The notes beneath the pieces are model-generated. The model was not told the DNA's origin, made no database searches, and worked only from the letters and a program-made list of their open reading frames with translations. A stretch of DNA of 8,923 nt from Gammaproteobacteria bacterium (GTDB lineage: Bacteria; Pseudomonadota; Gammaproteobacteria; Pseudomonadales; Azotimanducaceae): assembly GCA_026706425.1 (NCBI GenBank), contig JAPOYW010000349.1, positions 1 through 8,923 on the forward strand, written 5' to 3'. The number at the start of each line of letters is the position of its first letter. The stretch's first letter is position 1. Positions 1 to 5,800 of this stretch are shown here, in pieces. The position numbers and the translations under genes are program-made.

Positions 1-2
1 CC

Positions 3-863
3 GCGACCTGGCGCGACTACCTGGAGTTGACCAAGCCGCGGGTCGTGCTGCTCATGTTGCTGTGCGCCTTGGTCGGCATGCTGCTCGCGAGGCCGGACGT
101 GCCGCCGCTGACCATCGTGTTGGCCGGCCTCGGCGGCATCGCCCTGGTCGCGGGGTCCGCCGCCGTCGTGAACCACATCGCCGACGCCCGGATCGACGCC
201 CGCATGGCGCGCACCCGGAACCGGCCGATCCCGAAGGGCCGCGTCAGTCCGGCAGCGGGGATCGTGTTTGCCGCGCTACTCGGGATTGCCGGGCTGGCCG
301 TGCTTGTCGTCTGGGTCAATCCCCTGACGGCAGGATTGAACCTCGTGTCCTGGATCGGCTACGGGCTGCTCTACACCCTCTACCTGAAACGCGCGACCTC
401 CCAGAACATCGTCATCGGCGGCGTGTTCGGTGCCGCGCCGCCGCTGTTCGGGTGGACTGCCGTGACGAACTCCATCGAATGGGGCGGCCTGATCCTGCTG
501 CTCATCATTTTCGTCTGGACGCCGCCCCACTTCTGGGCCCTCGCGATCGACCGGCGGCGCGACTACGAGAAGGTGGACGTCCCCATGCTGCCGATCACCC
601 ACGGCGATGCCTACACCCGGCGGCAGATCCTCTACTACACGATCGTCCTATGCCTCGTGAGCGTCGCGCCTTTTGCCATTGGAATGAGCGGCCTTGTCTA
701 CCTGGCGGGCGCACTGGTCCTCGGCGCGGGCTTCCTGGCGTGCGCCGTCGTCTTGCTGCGGGGCGGTGTGGAACGTGCGCCGATCGCGACCTTCAAGTAT
801 TCGATCGTCTATCTCGCGCTGCTGTGCATCGTGCTGCTCGTTGACCACTACCTGCCCGTGTAG
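3..863 (+). CDS. cyoE: Heme O synthase (protoheme IX farnesyltransferase), 5'-partial
   Basis: Integral membrane prenyltransferase of the UbiA superfamily. It transfers a farnesyl group from farnesyl diphosphate to protoheme IX, making heme O for heme-copper terminal oxidases, or as precursor of heme A. The reading frame is open from the left edge, and its first visible residues (ATWRDYLELTKPR) are the normal N-terminal segment of this family, so only a short piece is missing; the TTG at 27 is internal. Of 286 visible residues, the first Asp-rich prenyl-diphosphate motif is N57-xxx-D61-xxx-D65 and the second is D183-xxx-D187-Y-xxx-D192. Between them are the family signatures YLKRATSQNIVIGG (127-140), APPLFGW and WTPPHFWALA (172-181). 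Several hydrophobic helices surround these motifs. Family length is about 290-310 residues, so it appears intact at the 3' end. It heads a same-strand cluster with the next two genes. Upstream cytochrome oxidase genes are expected but not visible. The ctaB name would serve equally well. Confidence 0.96.
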   Translation, partial: ATWRDYLELTKPRVVLLMLLCALVGMLLARPDVPPLTIVLAGLGGIALVAGSAAVVNHIADARIDARMARTRNRPIPKGRVSPAAGIVFAALLGIAGLAVLVVWVNPLTAGLNLVSWIGYGLLYTLYLKRATSQNIVIGGVFGAAPPLFGWTAVTNSIEWGGLILLLIIFVWTPPHFWALAIDRRRDYEKVDVPMLPITHGDAYTRRQILYYTIVLCLVSVAPFAIGMSGLVYLAGALVLGAGFLACAVVLLRGGVERAPIATFKYSIVYLALLCIVLLVDHYLPV

Positions 864-891
864 GATTAGCGGTTTCGACCACAAGACAAAT

Positions 892-896
892 GGGAG
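892..896 (+). promoter_or_regulatory. Ribosome binding site that decides the start of the unknown gene
   Basis: GGGAG at 892-896 lies 5 nt before the ATG at 902. It overlaps the other in-frame ATG (890), which has no purine-rich sequence ahead of it. This favours the 902 start. Confidence 0.6.
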
Positions 897-901
897 CGTC
901 T

Positions 902-2008
902 ATGCGCGCGGGCCATCACTCGGTGGTTCTGGCTGCCATGGCAGACGGGACCGGGGACTTGACTTTCGCGTCCCGGGAGTGGGTGACGGCCGCGGGCGAG
1001 GTCCTCGCGGCGGCGGCCGACAGGCATGCCGACGGTCTGGCCGACCTCGGTCGGTTCTCGGTGTGCGAAGTGGCGCACAATGCGCCGGCCTATCTGCACG
1101 CCGGCGCGTCGCTCGCCTGGCACGCCCATTTCGACGGGGCCAAGGTGTCCGCCCACGTCGGCGAACTCTGCGTGGAGGCGTGCGACTTGAAGATCGAGGG
1201 CGATCACTCGGTCATGAGCAACCTCGGGCGCATCAGTTTCCGCGGCAAGGATCCACACCTCGTCGCCGCGGCCCAGGCTCGACTTCAGAAACTCTCGCGA
1301 TGGGAATTTCATGGCAGCTTCCCCCAGCACCCGGTGCTCGGCGCGGTACTGCGGTCCCTGCACGACGCCATGGCGCCCCGCACGATGCCCCGTTTCGTGT
1401 GGATGACCCCCGAATGGGTGAGCAGCGCACGGCACATCGTGACCACCCGGGCGGCTTCGGAGAAGTACGCGGACGGCCTCAAGAGCATCGTCTACACCTT
1501 CGCTGAAGAGTTCACCGATACCCCCCGCTACGCGTTCCCTGACGGCGCACACGGCGGCTTCTGGATTCGCTGCGACCACGGCGAAGTGACCGTCGGCGCC
1601 GGCCCGCTGCCGGACGCACTCCAGCCCGCCGATGCCCTGACGAAGGGCGTTTACACGCCGGTGGTCCCGGTTGGAAGAACCGTGAACGCGGCCATGACCG
1701 ATGCCGACAAGGAGGAACAGGCGCGGTATGCCAAGATGGCGTTCCGCCGCGACGAGGAGTCCGGCAAGCATCCCGTAGGACAGACCTCGCCGTCCGGGAA
1801 AGGGCCCATGCCGCCGGAGCTCTCCCGTGTCCTCATGCCGCTGCACGACGAGCTGTCGAAACGCACCTCGGGCGATCTGCCGGCGGACTACGATATGGAC
1901 GTGAAACCCGATTGGGGCATTCCGCAGGGATTCGACCGCGATCCGGGCTACGACCCGTCCTGGCTGCGCTACGACGAGGTCGACATCTACGGAGAACCGC
2001 TCGACTAG
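902..2008 (+). CDS. Conserved-looking protein of unknown function, 368 aa, in the heme O synthase cluster
   Basis: I do not recognise this protein with confidence. The ATG at 902 is preferred over the in-frame ATG at 890 because GGGAG sits 5 nt upstream of it. The protein has no signal peptide and no membrane helix, so it is presumably cytoplasmic. The N-terminal third (LGRFSVCEVAHNAPAYLHAG, then LAWHAHFDGAKV and DLKIEGDHSVMSNLGRI) reads like an alternating strand/helix domain, loosely resembling small lipid-binding SCP2-type folds; that resemblance is weak. The middle contains FVWMTPEWVSSARHIVTTR and EEFTDTPRYAFPDG. A charged, proline-rich linker precedes an acidic C-terminus ending YDEVDIYGEPLD. 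Codon use is strongly GC-ending and the frame is unbroken, so it is a genuine gene. It starts 38 nt after the heme O synthase stop and ends 6 nt before the acetyltransferase start, which suggests co-transcription. A link to heme or lipid metabolism is only a guess from position. Confidence 0.88.
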   Translation: MRAGHHSVVLAAMADGTGDLTFASREWVTAAGEVLAAAADRHADGLADLGRFSVCEVAHNAPAYLHAGASLAWHAHFDGAKVSAHVGELCVEACDLKIEGDHSVMSNLGRISFRGKDPHLVAAAQARLQKLSRWEFHGSFPQHPVLGAVLRSLHDAMAPRTMPRFVWMTPEWVSSARHIVTTRAASEKYADGLKSIVYTFAEEFTDTPRYAFPDGAHGGFWIRCDHGEVTVGAGPLPDALQPADALTKGVYTPVVPVGRTVNAAMTDADKEEQARYAKMAFRRDEESGKHPVGQTSPSGKGPMPPELSRVLMPLHDELSKRTSGDLPADYDMDVKPDWGIPQGFDRDPGYDPSWLRYDEVDIYGEPLD

Positions 2009-2014
2009 GATCCG

Positions 2015-2575
2015 ATGGTGCGCTTCCCGGACAAGGTCGAGACGGAGCGTCTCCTGCTGCGTCTGCCCGTCGCCCGGGATGCCCGGAAGTTCTACAAGGC
2101 CGTCAACGAATCGCTGCCCGAATTGCGGCAGTGGATGCCTTGGGCGGTTGAGCCCTACGATCTCGGCAAGGCGCGGTCGTTCTGCGAGGTCGCCACCAAA
2201 AACGCGAAGGATGGGGACGACTACAGCGTTCTGATCGTCACCAAGGGACGGCGGCGCATCGTCGGTTGTTGCAGCCTAAAGGCGCGGGACTGGGCGGTCC
2301 CGCGGTTCGAGATCGGCTATTGGCTGCGCACCGGCGCCGTCGGCAACGGCTACGCTACCGAGGCGACGCGCGCACTTACCGAATTGGCCTTTCGTTCGCT
2401 GGCGGCAGAACGGGTCGAGATCCGGGTCGACGAACTGAACGCCCGCAGCTACGCGATTCCGGAACGACTCGGTTTCGCGTTGGAAGCGACGCTCAAGGCA
2501 CACGAACGGGCCACGAACGGCGAACTGAGCAACACTCGGATCTACGCCATGTGGAGCTTGAGCCGGCTCACGTAG
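2015..2575 (+). CDS. GNAT-family N-acetyltransferase, RimJ/RimL type
   Basis: Cytoplasmic acetyl-CoA-dependent N-acetyltransferase of 186 residues, the usual length for the RimJ/RimL-like (Acetyltransf_3) branch. The N-terminus has the typical opening VETERLLLRLPVARDARKFY (8-27). The acetyl-CoA pyrophosphate loop is G110-N-G-Y-A-T-E-A117, following the strand FEIGYWL (99-104). The C-terminal signature LNARSYAIPERLGF (141-154) matches the family's N-x-x-S-x-x-x-x-E-x-x-G-F pattern, with A-I-P where V-A/L-E-K is commoner. It ends with the usual strand IYAMWSL. RimJ and RimL acetylate ribosomal protein N-termini, but most relatives act on unknown amines or amino acids, so the substrate cannot be assigned. 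The start ATG lies 6 nt after the preceding stop, so it is probably translated by coupling with the unknown gene upstream. No terminator-like hairpin follows it. Confidence 0.93.
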   Translation: MVRFPDKVETERLLLRLPVARDARKFYKAVNESLPELRQWMPWAVEPYDLGKARSFCEVATKNAKDGDDYSVLIVTKGRRRIVGCCSLKARDWAVPRFEIGYWLRTGAVGNGYATEATRALTELAFRSLAAERVEIRVDELNARSYAIPERLGFALEATLKAHERATNGELSNTRIYAMWSLSRLT

Positions 2576-2585
2576 GCGACGCTTG

Positions 2586-3257
2586 TCATGGCCCGAATTT
2601 GCGGGATTCGACGCGGGACGCGACGACTACTGGGGCGGGGCTTGTCCCAGGCTTTTCCCCGCCCGCGCCGCGAACCGCGACCGCGTAGACCTCGACCCGG
2701 CGCGCCTGCCGCTGCGCATGTTCGGTAGGTTGACGCGGGATGCCACGTTGTCGCTGTCGAGCCAGGACTTGGCGGGCATCTCCGCGAGGCCGCACGCGAG
2801 GTAGAACCTGAGGTAGGCGTTGGCGCTCGGTGCCGAGTGCAAGCGACGCGGGTGCTCAGTCGGGACCGCGCAGGAAGATCACCACCGGCACCACGCGGTC
2901 AGTGCCGTGCATTTCCGCCAGGTAGAGACATTAGTGCGCCAACCGGTGCAACGAGAACGTCCGCCAGTCCGACTCCTCCTCCAGCAAGACACGACGGCGT
3001 CGCGCCGACCGTCCGCCCACTCCACCAACAGAGGCACGTCTAGCTCTCGGAAGCGGCCTGCGAGACTTCAACTGCTCGTGCCGACACTGGGACGCGGCTC
3101 ACCTCGTTGTCGCGCGCTAGTGCCTCCAGAGGCACGAGAACCTAAGCGCCTCGCGCGGGTCCCCGGCCATACGCCCGGCCGGCGAAGCCCAGCCGGTTCG
3201 GTCTGGATATTCGACGATAAGGTTCTTGAAGTTGTGGTCGTGGCTCACGTCCGGCAT
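2586..3257 (-). pseudogene. Decayed gene of the HDHNFKNL family (Rpn-like / PD-(D/E)XK nuclease-type protein)
   Basis: Conceptual translation of the minus strand gives family blocks in correct order but in changing frames. From the ATG at 3257: VSHDHNFKNLIVEYP, then REALRF; EALARDN; EQLKSR; GRFRELDVPLLVEWADGRRD; LLEEESDWRTFSLHRLAH; CLYLAEMHGTDRVVPVV and IFLRGPD; AYLRFYLACGLAEMP and LDSDNVASRVNLPNMRSG; RRVEVYAVAVRG. Frame changes fall near 3140, 3085, 3063, 2993, 2825 and 2703. A TAA at 2933-2931 replaces an expected Tyr codon after LAH, and a TGA lies at 2858-2856. A 48-bp in-frame stretch interrupts the YP/REAL junction. From memory, this family has proteins of roughly 250-300 residues, annotated as hypothetical or as Rpn-like recombination-promoting nucleases/putative transposases. 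The gene is clearly dead. The frame finally closes at a TGA (2588-2586), but the last recognisable family residues end near 2660. Confidence 0.8.
3163..3182. repeat. Short inverted repeat inside the pseudogene insertion
   Basis: CCGGCC at 3163-3168 and GGCCGG at 3177-3182 form a perfect 6-bp inverted repeat around 8 nt. It lies within the extra 48 bp that separates two conserved blocks of the decayed gene. In such GC-rich DNA this could be chance. Confidence 0.4.
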
Positions 3258-3654
3258 GTCCGCGCCCGGGCAGATGCACTGGGGGATGGCATCCCGCGCT
3301 GCCTTTCTGAGCTACTTCGTAGTGCCCAAGCGCTATCCCAAGTGTGGCGGCTCGCATCCAATCTATGAGCAGAAAACACCCTCTTAATTCGATTTTGAGG
3401 CAGTAGATTGTCGAAAGGCGAGCTAAAATAGGTGAAAAAGATCAATACCTGTTGTCTTCGCGGAATAGAATCCGAATGACTTGCGAATTGCGGGTGCGAT
3501 CAAGGCCATGGGCTACCGTCGAATCGCTGCCCCTACTGGTTGCCTGCGACCCCGGTGCGAAGAGGCCGGTGCCGACGCGGCAAGGCCGACCGCTGACAAG
3601 GAAAATGGCGTCGGCGACGTTTCAACGCGAGCTGTCGCGCCGCTTGTGGACTCG
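3258..3654. other. Intergenic region between the pseudogene and the LysR gene, with an AT-rich leader
   Basis: No supported gene. The stretch 3361-3420 holds only 25 G/C in 60 bases, far below the rest of the window, which is typical of a promoter region for the LysR gene downstream and perhaps for the divergent decayed gene. I cannot name -35/-10 boxes with normal spacing. A 13-bp palindrome, GGGATG-G-CATCCC, lies at 3283-3295, 26 nt upstream of the decayed gene's ATG. From 3481 the frame of the LysR gene is open with a TTG (3481) and an ATG (3508), but the peptide there (RIAGAIKAMGYRR and onward) does not look like a protein domain, and GC at third positions is no higher than the background. 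Confidence 0.5.
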
Positions 3655-4551
3655 GTGGGGGTCAAGGCCGGGAACATCGGCTGGGAACACTTTCATACTC
3701 TCCTCGTCTTCGCGCGGCACGGTTCGCTGCGCCGGGCGGGAGTTGAACTGACCGTCCATCCCTCGACTGTGTGCCGCCGAATCGAGGCACTGGAGCGTCG
3801 ACTCGGCGTGAATCTGTTCCGGCGGGAACATCATGTGCTGCGGATCACCGAAGCGGGCCGCAGTGCGCTTGAGCCGGCGGAACGCATCGCCGCGCAGATC
3901 GCCAATCTGGAGCGGACTCTATCCCGCGTGGACGACAAGCTCGCCGGCAAAGTGAGAATCGGCGTTCCGTGCGAACTCGCAGCCTGCATGATCGACGCGA
4001 TCAACGAGTTCGAACGGGCCAATCCAAGCATCGATGTGGAAATCCGATCCATTAGCACCGACACGGATCTCGATTGCCTGGATGTCGATTGCGCTGTTGC
4101 GGTCACGGATCACCCGCCCAATCACCTGATCGGCCGCCTGCTCGGACGATTGACGGCGGCTGCCTATGCAAGCGCGGCATATCTGGACCAGCACGATCCT
4201 GCAGGCGCACCCGAGGCGTGTGCCGGCATCCGGCTGACGAGTCTCGGAAAAAGAGGCTGCGATCTCATGGAACAACTGCTTCCCGACGTGCCGGTTAGAA
4301 CGCGGTGCGACGATGTCGGGTGCATGCTCCACGCCCTTCGAGCGGGCATGGGGATCGCCGCGTTGCCGTGCATGTTGGGCGATTCGGAGCCCTCGCTCGC
4401 CCGCGTGGGCGCAGGGCGCATCGAGCTAGCGGGCGTGTGGCTGCTCGCGCATCCTGATACGCGATCCGTGGTGCGTATCGAAGCTGCCAGGAGCGCACTT
4501 GCCACAGCCATTGCTCGGTGCGTTTGCCCCCGAGGCGTTGCGAATTCGTAA
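3655..4551 (+). CDS. LysR-family transcriptional regulator
   Basis: Cytoplasmic DNA-binding regulator. From the GTG at 3655 it has 298 residues, the standard size for the family. Residues 10-70 are the winged helix-turn-helix: W10-E-H-F-H-T-L-L-V-F, HGSLRRAGVELTVHPSTVCR as the turn and recognition helix, then IEALERRLGVNLFRR. A linker helix (71-95) leads to the ligand-binding domain, which starts at LAGKVRIGVP (96-105). That domain shows DVDCAVAVTDHPP, ASAAYLDQ and the late helix HALRAGMGIAALPCML. The start is uncertain. The frame is open back to a TTG at 3481 and an ATG at 3508, which would add 49-58 residues of unlikely sequence; GTG codons at 3646 and 3655 have no good ribosome binding site. 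The usual divergent target gene is absent: the gene behind it is the decayed one. Imperfect palindromes with T-N11-A spacing at its own stop codon and upstream of the next gene are candidate binding sites. The effector is unknown. Confidence 0.9.
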   Translation: MGVKAGNIGWEHFHTLLVFARHGSLRRAGVELTVHPSTVCRRIEALERRLGVNLFRREHHVLRITEAGRSALEPAERIAAQIANLERTLSRVDDKLAGKVRIGVPCELAACMIDAINEFERANPSIDVEIRSISTDTDLDCLDVDCAVAVTDHPPNHLIGRLLGRLTAAAYASAAYLDQHDPAGAPEACAGIRLTSLGKRGCDLMEQLLPDVPVRTRCDDVGCMLHALRAGMGIAALPCMLGDSEPSLARVGAGRIELAGVWLLAHPDTRSVVRIEAARSALATAIARCVCPRGVANS

Positions 4552-4557
4552 CATCGT
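4535..4557 (+). repeat. Direct repeat, left copy, over the LysR gene stop codon
   Basis: This 23-base sequence runs across the LysR gene stop codon (4549-4551) and matches 4874-4897 at 21 of 24 aligned columns (two substitutions, one gap). Its core TTGCGAATTCGTAA (4538-4551) is nearly palindromic (12 of 14 bases) and fits the T-N11-A pattern seen in LysR-type binding sites. Confidence 0.6.
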
Positions 4558-4981
4558 GGTTCCGCAAGCCAACAGAAACGCTGGCGAAGGCGAGCGTCGC
4601 CCCACCTTACGCTGGCGAACTGCATCGAACTGATCCACGCCATCCCCGGCACAGGCCGACTCGGCGATGCGTGCGGTCGCGATGGTCGAATGTGAGGGCG
4701 ACCGTACCGACGGCCAGTATCGTGGGACTACGGTTGCGATTGTATCGCTCAGGAACGGGGGCGGGGTTACCAGGCGGGAATGCCTAAAGGATCCGGGTTG
4801 CACCGCCTGGGCGGTATAGATGAGGTGTAGGTGCCCAGCCCCTTGGTCTGATCAAGTCCATCATGGCATGGGGGCGTTGCGCATTCTGCAACATCGTTTT
4901 GCATCGGTGTGTGTTTACGCAATCGGGTAGCCGACGATAGGGTGGCGTCTCAACAACCAAGCACACTTTCGGAGCAAGGTT
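4552..4981. other. Intergenic region between the LysR gene and the secreted-protein gene
   Basis: 430 nt without a convincing gene, bracketed by two copies of a 24-bp repeat. The only coding-like stretch is a short + strand frame, 4667-4819 (50 codons), beginning MRAVAMVECEGD and ending CLKDPGCTAWAV. It has no clear ribosome binding site and may be a remnant of a longer reading frame. ACCGCC-TG-GGCGGT at 4802-4815 is a small inverted repeat with no following T-run, so it is not an intrinsic terminator. The final 80 nt should hold the promoter of the gene at 4982. TTTACG and GATAGG, 16 nt apart near 4914-4941, are a weak candidate only. Confidence 0.5.
4874..4897 (+). repeat. Direct repeat, right copy, upstream of the secreted-protein gene
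   Basis: Second copy of the repeat at 4535-4557, placed 84 nt before the start of the gene at 4982. It contains the inverted repeat GTTGC-gcattct-GCAAC (4876-4892) and, like the first copy, T-N11-A spacing. It could be an operator for the neighbouring LysR protein or the second end of a past insertion. Confidence 0.6.
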
Positions 4982-5521
4982 ATGAACAAACGCACAATCT
5001 GCAAGGTCCTGGTGGTCGCCATGGCCCTGCCACTGTTCTCGCCCGGCGGAGGAGTCGTAGCGCAGTTGTTGCCCTCATGCGGGGCGGCGGCGGCGGACCC
5101 GTCGAATCCGCATTGGCGGGATCCGACCTATCTCAACTGTAGCGATACGATCTGGGGTTGCACAGAAAGCGGGTTGCCTGGGAACCAAGCAACGGAAGAC
5201 GATCCCTATTGCGAGCCCTGCTCACACGCATGGGACGTCGGCGACGATTGGGATGCCTATGTTCGAGGCTTCGAAGCGGGTCACGCTGTGGGTTTCGAAA
5301 GTGGCAGTGAAACTGCGAGTGACGCTGAAGAAGCCAAGGAAGATTGTTTTGATCTGGCAACTGACAGCTTGGTCGCGGCAGGAGCCATAGGGGCTACCGG
5401 AACAATACTGTCCGTGACTGGAATCGGCTCCGGTTTGGGTGCATTCTTCTTGGTTTGGGGAGCCTTTGAAGCTCTCGAAGGGAGCGCGATCTACTTCTAC
5501 TGTAGGATAAAGCATGACTAG
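4982..5521 (+). CDS. Secreted cysteine-containing protein with glycine-rich hydrophobic C-terminus, unknown function
   Basis: Unrecognised 179-residue protein. The ATG at 4982 is supported by GGAG (4971-4974) 7 nt upstream. Residues 1-27 look like a Sec signal peptide: basic MNKRTICK, hydrophobic VLVVAMALPLF, then cleavage plausibly after VVA27. LLPSC33 vaguely resembles a lipobox, but Pro at -2 and the distance from the hydrophobic core argue against a lipoprotein. The mature part has seven cysteines (33, 53, 60, 77, 80, 122, 174), including C77-E-P-C80, consistent with disulfides outside the cytoplasm. An acidic segment has spaced Gly (GFEAGHAVGFESGSETA, 96-112). Residues 130-170 form a Gly/Ala-rich hydrophobic stretch with G-x-x-x-G-type spacing (G147-I-G-S-G-L-G153), able to enter a membrane as a helical hairpin. 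GC is about 54% (5281-5460), below neighbouring genes, suggesting acquisition. It overlaps the next gene by 8 nt, so the two are probably translated together. A bacteriocin-like or surface role is a guess from architecture only. Confidence 0.82.
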   Translation: MNKRTICKVLVVAMALPLFSPGGGVVAQLLPSCGAAAADPSNPHWRDPTYLNCSDTIWGCTESGLPGNQATEDDPYCEPCSHAWDVGDDWDAYVRGFEAGHAVGFESGSETASDAEEAKEDCFDLATDSLVAAGAIGATGTILSVTGIGSGLGAFFLVWGAFEALEGSAIYFYCRIKHD

Positions 5522-5714
5522 GAGCACTTCGGAAAGGTTGCAGGCCTTGGCAATCGGCAGCGGCCTTGTCGGTACCTTTTTGGTCTTCGAGTTCGCGCCC
5601 CTGCCCTACAGGGACTTAGTGGTCCCTATGGGGTTCGGTTTTGGGATTTGGGGGGTCTGCTTCGGGCTGTTGCGCGTGCGCGATTGGTTGCTGCATGGCG
5701 ACGAAAAAGGTTAG
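5514..5714 (+). CDS. Small two-helix membrane protein overlapping the secreted-protein gene
   Basis: 66-residue protein I cannot assign to a family. Its ATG at 5514 lies inside the end of the preceding gene (8-nt overlap, different frame). AGGA at 5504-5507 sits 6 nt upstream, so the start is well supported and translational coupling is likely. Two hydrophobic segments, about residues 10-31 (QALAIGSGLVGTFLVFEFAP) and 36-53 (VVPMGFGFGIWGVCFGLL), are joined by a short Pro/Tyr/Arg/Asp turn, and the tail RVRDWLLHGDEKG is charged. The basic residues flanking the helices suggest an inner-membrane hairpin with both termini in the cytoplasm. Placed directly after a secreted protein with a membrane-active-looking C-terminus, it could be an immunity or accessory membrane partner; nothing in the sequence proves this. 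It is followed by 86 nt and then the convergent FO synthase gene, with no obvious terminator. Confidence 0.75.
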   Translation: MTRSTSERLQALAIGSGLVGTFLVFEFAPLPYRDLVVPMGFGFGIWGVCFGLLRVRDWLLHGDEKG

Positions 5715-5800
5715 TGGGCAAACCCTGTTCTTTTCCTGGTTGATAGCGTCTTAGGGTCTGAACGTTGCATCTGTTCCGTTCCGCTGTGTCGCTTGCCTTG

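Noticed and set aside
866..1846. Long open frame (326 codons) on the minus strand opposite the unknown gene
   Set aside because: Its peptide is rich in Arg, Gly and His with no domain-like pattern. It is an antisense shadow of the GC-rich + strand gene at 902-2008, which has sensible residue composition and a ribosome binding site.
2820..3368. Open frame of 182 codons on the + strand across the pseudogene
   Set aside because: Low-complexity Arg/Ser/Pro/His peptide. The minus strand carries recognisable family blocks in the same stretch.
4426..4803. Minus-strand open frame (125 codons) over the end of the LysR gene and the gap
   Set aside because: Overlaps the conserved C-terminus of the LysR protein antisense and has no domain-like features.
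4982..5080. Lipoprotein signal (LLPSC33) in the secreted protein
   Set aside because: Pro at -2 is unusual for a lipobox, and the cysteine lies well past the hydrophobic core. Ordinary signal peptide cleavage after VVA27 fits better.
5715..5800. Possible bidirectional terminator between the membrane-protein gene and fbiC
   Set aside because: ACCCT and AGGGT in this gap could pair, but only across a loop of about 25 nt, and no T-run follows.
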